From positions 248,001 through 312,000 of the forward strand of contig JAOVFP010000008.1 in NCBI GenBank assembly GCA_025738555.1: DNA of 64,000 nucleotides, in the 5' to 3' direction. Below are positions 57,304 to 64,000 of this stretch, one piece after another. The notes beneath the pieces were generated by a model that had not been told where the DNA came from, searched no databases, and saw nothing but the letters and a program-made list of their open reading frames with translations. This stretch comes from Cyathus striatus (lineage: Eukaryota > Basidiomycota > Agaricomycetes > Agaricales > Nidulariaceae). The translations under genes and the position numbers were made by a program. Position 1 is the first letter of the stretch. Every line of letters begins with the position of its first letter.

Positions 57304-58714
57304 TCACGTACTATTTTGGGGGATGAGAAGGAGATCTTGTCGTTTTCACAGTAAACACATAAACTTTCAGGAATAAAACGATATGTGCGTGCATTTAAAG
57401 TATGTACGAGTGCAAAATAAGTTCTGTATCAGCCAAAAGTGTACAAATTCATAGGAAACAGAATTGTCAGAATTTCGAAAAATTCACAAAAACACACCAA
57501 AATCAGTATCACCATTTAAACAGAAATAGATATATAAAAAATAACATATGTAGTCAATCTCTGTTCTATATCCCACAGGATAATGCCCCGAATTAAGTAA
57601 TACATGCAGAGGTTTTAGAGAAAAGTGCTACTGTACAAAGGAGTAGTGGTGTACAAAGGACCGATCATCATCTGTACTGTTTGGCAGAGGCCTCTTGCCA
57701 GCGTGGCTGTAACGTGCTTGTTGTATCGACAGTCGTTCAACCTCATTCCTAACTATCATTCCCCTGCTTCACGCTACACCTCATTCCCCTTCCTTCAGTG
57801 GTGGAAGCCAGAACTATTCAAAGTTTTACCGATGGTATGTTTTGCATTTTCACTCTGGTGTATGGACTTGCTTAATTATGCTCATAGCCAAACCTCTTGG
57901 ACACGCTCTCCGTCGCAGCTACTCGTCGTTGCGTGATGTCTCGCTTTTTCACCGCTCTCGCTTAAGCCAGAGCTCATGTTCCTTGTGCACTTGATGCCCA
58001 TTCGCCACCTGGAAGCACATAAGATTCTCGCGAGCTGTCAACTCCTCACTGATGAAAGATCACCTGCGACACACAACAAACCCGTGGCCCCAATGCTCCC
58101 GCACAACAAACGGTCTGCTCCCCAATGAGGCCGTTCTTTCGAACACATGTCCGGTTGCTCTACCCGTGCATTCTTCACATCGTCACTGCTGAAATATCCG
58201 ATGGGTCAAGAAGGAGCTGCTGCTACGAAGAGGGATGGTTTATCTGTGGTTTATATGTTTTGGTTACCACTGGATATGTAAGTGTTGAGGGCAGCTTGTT
58301 AAATAAATTTGCAACATACATTTTGTATTATATCTACTACATTTCTACTTGATAGTTGTCGACTGTAACAAACTTGTGTTTAGTTAGATACAAAAAGTGG
58401 CCAGACCAAAAAGTGGCGCGAAAGTATAGCAATGAACTTGAAAAAGTGGCGCGCACATCGAAAATACGGCGCAGAATTGGTGCAGAGCATACAAAAGTGG
58501 CGCGCGTGAATACCAAAAGATGGCACCGGACATGTCTCCGAAGAGTAGCGCTACCGAGAAGAAGGGGCGCGGGAAATGATTAAATGTGCAGTTTGAACGC
58601 CATATTGTACTTTTTTAGCGTCGCTTTGATGATTGTATTTTCTATAAGCGTAATTGGAGCGCTTGGCGGTGGATAACAGTGAGAAGGTGGGGAGAAGCGG
58701 TGGAGAAAGAGAGA

Positions 58715-60929
58715 TAGAAAGACGTGTAAAGTGTAACTGTAGTTTGATGCATCGATTAAAATATGCAATGGTCACCTGACTTGGTCGCTGTTGTACTTCG
58801 AAGATTGTCGATTTTTGTAGTGCAGGCGAAACGCCCGCCCCACACCAATTAGTGATTGAGAGAACCAAGGTTCAAACTTCAGCGTATGCTGATACATATC
58901 AGCTTCGATGGATTTTACACGAGCCGTACACGTGCCTCGTTTCGTTGATATCTGATAGTAACAGATTTGTTGCTTCCCGTTTTGAAGAATCACTGCCATT
59001 CATTTACCGTTTCTCAGCCTCTCTCCTGCCGCGCATTTGTGTATATCGCGTCCTGTCATTTCCGCCACAGCCAGCTACTGATTCAAGCTCAAGATACTCG
59101 CCGTTATCATCCCTTTTCTGTCTCGACATCGTTTTTTTGCTAAGTCTTTCGTTGCGTCACAGCGGTATCGCATATTTTCTATTTTTCTAACGGTGTTATA
59201 TGATAGATTGTTTTTTTTCACGTAGCCTACCTGGTTGTGTGTGGATTGACGACGACGTAAATATTTGAACTGTTCGTTAGGTTTAGAGCGGGCAATTTGC
59301 CTGTACCATAGAATCGGCCTCGTGTCAGTTTTTATTACTCCGCTCGTTTACATTTGTTCTATATATATTTAAGTATATGTAGAACACTACATTCTTTGAA
59401 TACAGGTTACTTCCCCCTCGATTTCATACTTCTATACAACCTCGCTATGACCTGAGGACAAACGGACGCGCTATCCACTCGTAATTCTTTGTTCAGGAGT
59501 TCCTTCGACCCGGAGGCATCTTTCACACCATGTTTTCAAGTCGTAATTTCCTAAATGACGCGATAGCGATCCTCAGCAACAAGGCGTCATGATTTCAATT
59601 CATCATATCGTTCAAGTGTTACAGAGTTGCAAGCAATATATATATAAGTCCCGGCATTTGTTTCGAATAGCGGATGGAACTGTTCTATTTTAATTTTGTG
59701 CTCATACACAGGCTTTCACCGCTATATACCATTATACATGTACAAAGAATATCCTAACTCAGCTAGGATGCCTGGAGTGTTGATAGATGTTTAGTCTACG
59801 ATGGCAAATCTAAGTTCATGAGCAGTGACAGCAGTATGAAGTCCATCTTCAATTTCTTCAACTACGCGTATACTTATGACAACTCGTTGACTGATGCGGA
59901 TTCCTGAAGCGCTGAAACATCAATAAACCATCAAATTTAGACCAGAAGCCGGTCGAGGAATCAACATTTTCAACTGCCGATCGGGAACTGACGGACAAAT
60001 ATATGCTAGCCTGACTTATTTTGCTTCTGTCTGAGAATCGGTTCTGACGATTCTCTCACACTACGGCACACTGCACTGCACAAAAGAATGCCAAATCGCT
60101 CAACTAATCTTCTTAATTCACAAGTTCGATACTTTAGCGATAGAGTAGGGGATGCATAATCACCGAGCTGCTGACCACTGCATCCGTGCAACAGCATTAA
60201 TTGCGCACGATCAAGCTGACTCATAAGACTCCGGTGCAATAGAGCAGGCATGGTGCGGATTGGCTGATCACTGAACCCCCACATGATTATGATACGAACC
60301 TTAGCAGTGTATAATTGACAGGTGGTTGACAATGGAGCGGTCAACGGAGTTCATGCTGGCCTTCGGACACTTGAGCACAGTACATGCTAAATTTGCATCA
60401 AAGCTGTATCACCCCAACAAAATTTGATACCAACCTACTGACTACGGGCTCGCAATAACATATATAAGGTGATAGTGACCACCCAGCCCCCAACAAAATC
60501 ATGGACAACTCCCCTAGCTCAATAGATCTTATCCTAGTTTTAAAGCACCTGCAAATCGTCAATGTGCGTCCATTTATTATATCAAAAAGCATTATCTGAA
60601 TTCCTTCTTTCAAGTATATGCAAGGAAAGCCTGCTACCTATCTAGCATAAATTCAACTGCTAAGATTGATTAACAGTTTCCAGTCTTTCTTTCCTTGTGA
60701 GCTGCATCGAATACATTATCGTTTGCTGCTGACGGATAGCAGCTATATGAGTACTTCATTACTCTTGACCTCGAAATTAAATATATTTGGAATGCCCGTT
60801 GGACATATATAAAGATAATATATCTAGCGACGAGGTACCTCCCATTCGTCGACACTTCTCTAGTCCTCTTCAGTTGGTCGTATCTTCCAACGATTCATCT
60901 AAAGTTCTTATTCTAAATATACTAGAACA
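58715..60929. repeat. Right arm of the large inverted duplication
   Basis: It is the reverse complement of left-arm segments 1-1087, 2025-2339, 4956-5820 and 5964-6020 without the insertions found there. It contains the DUF6533 5' exons (60501-60929) and their upstream DNA. The arm as seen ends only because the left copy runs off the window. Confidence 0.88.
58852..59190 (+). other. 112-codon frame conserved in both inverted arms
   Basis: It starts MIERTKVQTSAYADTYQLRW, has a middle RFEESLPFIYRFSASLLP and a hydrophobic end. The left-arm counterpart (5741-5403) is also open. Few differences between arms means openness is only weak evidence for a protein. Its start overlaps the tRNA-like B-box motif, so repeat origin is possible. 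No domain. Confidence 0.3.
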
Positions 60930-62070
60930 GTTATATCCACACCTCTCGGCTAACGATTGTCACAATCTCTTCAGCGCCGTCGTGTGCAAGTCTATACTCT
61001 GTATACATAACTACACTAACCCCGTATTAGGGCTTTTTACAATTGGAATGAGTATCGCAGAAGGTAATGTAGTGACTCCGAGTCAATTCGATAGATAAGA
61101 ACTAAAGTAATACTGTTACAGTGATCTTCACAGTTCGTGTCTGGGCAGTTTGGGGAAAAAGTAAATGGTCAACATTTTTCCTGCCAATATTTTATCTCGC
61201 ATGCTGGACGCCTGGATACGTTATAGTAGGAAGAGCTATGACCACAGCAAAGTGTGAGTCCTTCATACCGCTACTTGACGCAATTTTAATTTGTATATAG
61301 TCAGCATTCAGAATCTTACTCCAAGAGGTTGTTTAGTGTCAAACGAAGTCAACACTCTCATAGTCTCTGCCGCGTGGGCAATTCTTTTTGCATATGACAT
61401 GGGTAAAATATTTCAAATTTTATTTCAATTCGGATATTTATATAACTTAACTGAACAGTGATATTGATCCTCATGCTCATTCCGGCAGTTAATACTTGTG
61501 GGTTTAACTACTCGTTCTATGGTGATCCGCCTTTTGATTGATATCTAATAGTTAAACGTAACGGGATGTCGCAACTGACAAGGGTCATGTACAGGGATGG
61601 TACAAATTTCTTTTATGCTGTTCTCCCTGTTGTTCTAATAATCATTCACAAAAGGAATTATCTATTACATATTTTTATTCGGTAAGTAAAGATTTGCCAC
61701 ACGTAGCAGCGTATCTCATAATTCATTATGCTATCGTCAGTTGTATCCTTAGCAAACGTACTCACCGGTCTTACATTGAGTGTATTACGATTTCCTACAT
61801 TTACAAAATTATTACTAACGATAACTTAAAATAGTCAGACTACAGCGATATTGCTGTGCTGTAAGTATAACTTAATATTCAGGCTGTTTTCCAAATAAAA
61901 GCTTCGAACGATAACTGATGATATTCTTTTGTAGAATGGGACGGGTCGTTCGTGCAAGTTTGGCCTGTAGGGTAGTTGTCCATTTACGTGAAGTAGGAGA
62001 ATGTCAACTAAACGAAGATGAACTTTTCACTGCTGTCACTCATCGAATCAGATTTTCCAGTTTACCATAG
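60501..62070 (+). CDS. DUF6533-family seven-transmembrane protein (complete)
   Basis: Twelve exons join without a stop to 301 residues: 60501-60567, 60677-60696, 60743-60872, 60926-61063, 61122-61253, 61301-61402, 61459-61497, 61552-61599, 61655-61681, 61741-61781, 61835-61860, 61935-62070. Introns are mostly 46-75 bp with GT..AG; the first (109 bp) has a weak donor and is least certain. Family landmarks are LYEYFITLDLEIKYIW (N-terminal DUF6533 domain, about 30-45), RYLPFVDTS, IFTVRVWAVWGKS (about 120-132), NLTPRGCLVS, YDMVILILMLIPA, LTRVMYRDGIIYYI (about 217-230) and RASLACRVVVHLREVG (about 263-278). Alternating hydrophobic segments fit seven membrane helices. The ligand and role of this basidiomycete family are unknown. 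The mirrored copy at 429-1 shares its promoter region. Confidence 0.85.
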
Positions 62071-62547
62071 TATACAGGATGTGTTCCTACACTCACCAGA
62101 AAGCCTACTAGACATACGTGAATAATATCATGCAAATAAAGGTTATCGGGTTTCCTCACGCTCACTGCATTCTGCAAATCTTTCCAATAGATCACCGGTT
62201 GGCACTTTGCAACTGCAAGAAATCTAATGCTGCAAAACATTACCTACGGCGATCTACTGCCTTGCATAAAAACATGTCAACAATTGCCCAACTAATATAA
62301 TATTCTATATTGGCCAGACTTAAATTTGATAGATTGGTGGTTAAGGTGGGGTTACATGCAAAGCATTGTAAATAGTCAGATATTAATCCGACGAGAAGCG
62401 TGTACCGGAACGGCATGCCTGCCCCTTTGTTTCAGCGCTCAGCCTCGGCTAAGGCAGGGTCTAGGCTACTCGCAGACTTGCACCCGTTCTCCCTTGTATG
62501 CATTCATGTATCATATGTCCTGATGCTCGTTATCGTTTTATATGTTC
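62071..62547. other. Short intergenic stretch between the DUF6533 gene and the BTB pseudogene
   Basis: Nothing is recognised beyond a small inverted pair GCCTCGGCTAAGGC near 62450. Confidence 0.4.
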
Positions 62548-63558
62548 CTAAGAGAGGCGTAGGATTGCGCGAATGATTTGGAGGGTTGTTAGGGTTGGTG
62601 GTGATTCGAAGAAGCTGGAACAAGGGTTAGATTAGGTTTTGGAGGGGAGGGAGAGAAAGAGAAATACGAAGATTGGAGGACGTGGGTTCGGGAGCCGGGA
62701 CGCACCGTCCCAAAGAGAAGTGTAATTGGGCAGATACGCAGACTAAAGACGAGAATAGGCAGAAGGCTAGCGGGACATGGACGCTCCCATCCAAACAAGG
62801 CCACTATACCCAAGAAGATAGAATGATAGACGAAAATAGGCCGGGAATGATCGGTACTCGAGTACTCCGGATAGCGGAGGCAGAGTCGTAGCGGGACCGC
62901 AGTACAGCTCACTATCAGAGGGGGCTGTAGCGGTCCTCGTACGAAGTGGTAGAAGCATCGAATGCGGAACGCTGAGGAGGCTCCCCAAATGGGGAGGGGG
63001 AGGGGAGAGGAGAGGAGGGAGATCACGTTGATGTGGAGACAGACTCATGTACAGGGGGACACGATAAGGGCGTTGAATGGACAGCTGGAGTGCAGCTGTG
63101 CGAACACCACACCACGCACACCGCGGGTACTCCTCTCCGCCACGCACACAAACACTCAAACTCACCTAGAATCCAAAATAGCCTTCAAAAACCACCTAAC
63201 CTCCCCGAGATCGTCCCCCAAAGGCCTAACAACACCCATCGACAACATCGTTCCCCCCAGGCGGAGAGGGGAAACTCGGCATATTGTTGAATACGGCTGA
63301 GCGCGCGGCCAGAATGCCTGCGTATACTTTGAATTGCACCAGTGGAGCTCGGGCTATCAGGTTGCCGTCTGCGAATCAGGGGGATTTGCTGTGGACTGGT
63401 TTAGGTTCGTCTTTTGAGGGGAAAGAGGAGGGGTAGGAAGCGGGAGAGGAGGCGGTGGATGTGCTAACACCGCTGGGAATAGACATGGGTGAGAAGACGG
63501 TAATGAACCAAGACGGTGGTGCTTGCTAGCTAAGCTGTGGAGACGTCGACAAGGACAT
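62548..63558 (-). pseudogene. BTB/POZ pseudogene, truncated duplicate of the gene at 35429-37004
   Basis: The start MSLSTSPQLS at 63558 is followed at once by TAG where the intact gene has TGG (Trp 11). The rest of exon 1 carries substitutions and small indels but keeps the exon end and splice donor (ACTCACCTAG near 63165). The long intron is kept. Exon 2 is present only for its first about 20 codons (FFES...IIRAILRLS equivalents) and breaks off at about 62548. The 5' flank is also duplicated to the window end. Confidence 0.85.
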
Positions 63559-64000
63559 GGGTATAGATAGACATGATATAAAGGTGAACGAGAGTAAGAA
63601 AGCACTTAAGTTCGAAGTAGACGAAAAAAAAATTGACAGGGTCTGAATGAGTGAATCTGATACAGAACGACGAACGGGACATCTGCACTGCTTCCCACGG
63701 AGCCCGGCACGGCTGATATCCACATTTGGGTTATATCTTGATCAATTGATGCCGCGCCGGTTATGATATGCGCTTTATAAGCCGGTTGTGAGGCCGACGC
63801 TTTGATACGATACATCTTTACCCGCTGTTAGCCTCTGTGCGATGGGTAAATAGATGTCCATCGAATTATTCTAGCTCACCGCGGACGTCGTGCATCACGC
63901 TTCCTTCACGCCCACCCGTGCAAAGATAAAACGTGCAACACCCTTCTTTACAATTTAAGAACTTTCCACAGCTTCGCAAATTAAAATAACACGTTGCCAG
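63559..64000. other. Duplicated 5' flank of the BTB pseudogene
   Basis: It matches about 37005-37450 in the same orientation, including GATACGATACATCTTTACCC and the terminal CGTTGCCAG, and continues past the window. Confidence 0.7.

Larger units (their letters stand above)
55738..58604. mobile_element. TIR element B, 2.9 kb, 6-bp target duplication, motif-array ends
   Basis: The ends are TATGGCGTTCAAACTGCAC and its inverse, continuing inward as a roughly 230-bp inverted repeat. TTGTAC flanks both sides (55732-55737 and 58605-58610). The inverted ends carry repeated AAAAGTGGCGCG-type motifs (AAAGTGGCGCGAAAG, AAATACGGCGCAG, AAAAGTGGTGCAnA). Terminal TATGGCG, the 6-bp duplication and the motif arrays tie it to element A (2340-4955). 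It carries a possible gene at 56949-56309 but no recognised transposase. Confidence 0.83.

Noticed and set aside
1..64000. A giant cargo-carrying transposon (Starship-like) bounded by the inverted arms
   Set aside because: The arms are duplicated DUF6533 gene DNA, no tyrosine recombinase captain gene was seen, and no target duplication was found.

Overview
The window looks like nuclear DNA of a mushroom-forming basidiomycete (Agaricomycetes; species not determined). The reasons are short GT..AG introns of about 46-75 bp with CTAAC/CTGAC-type branch sites, a basidiomycete-type seven-transmembrane DUF6533-family gene, a BTB/POZ gene of the expanded agaric type, and a dense load of TIR and LTR elements. 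There are no bacterial operons, rRNA genes, CRISPR arrays or convincing functional tRNA genes. Most of the 64 kb is mobile or repetitive DNA. The convincing host genes are one complete DUF6533 gene (60501-62070), an inverted second copy cut by the left edge (429-1), and a BTB/POZ gene (37004-35429) with a decayed partial duplicate (63558-62548).

Layout, 1-20.7 kb. The left edge is one arm of a large inverted duplication (left about 1-6020, right about 58715-60929) that carries the DUF6533 5' exons and about 2 kb of upstream DNA. In the left arm three insertions can be read off because the right arm keeps the empty sites: a solo LTR (1088-2020), a TIR element (2340-4955) and a small MITE (5821-5963). 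Next come tandem tRNA-like units (6.3-7.6 kb), TGACGTTGCC micro-arrays and a mosaic of small palindromic repeats (7.7-12.9 kb). Then comes a 7.7-kb foldback-type element (12921-20663) whose arms are three nested tandem arrays (57 bp, about 27 bp, 19 bp). A pogo-type Tc1/mariner element (17131-20145, TA duplication) sits inside its right arm.

Layout, 20.7-41 kb. From about 20.8 to 29.9 kb the DNA is almost devoid of CpG and holds a dead PIF/Harbinger element. CpG then returns. This part has a Tc1-like DDE_3 relic, an LTR-like segment, four degenerate tRNA-like sequences, the BTB gene and a second, opposite tRNA-like array (37.7-40.3 kb).

Layout, 41-64 kb. This part begins CpG-poor, with a 951-bp Harbinger-type palindromic MITE (TTA duplication) and a decayed Ty3/gypsy element (43.7-50.3 kb) whose stops are mostly TGA at former CGA arginine codons. 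A small foldback element follows (53758-54674). It pairs GTCCACCTGGA-type outer arrays with TGTCACACTTT-type inner arrays and is built like the 7.7-kb element. A second TIR element related to the first (55738-58604) comes next. The right inverted arm, the intact DUF6533 gene and the BTB pseudogene close the window.

Reading of the whole: a repeat-rich, gene-poor segment with two compartments. One has lost CpG by C-to-T decay, as expected for methylated or mutated transposons. The other keeps CpG and holds the genes, the foldback arrays and the younger elements. The genes do not form a pathway.
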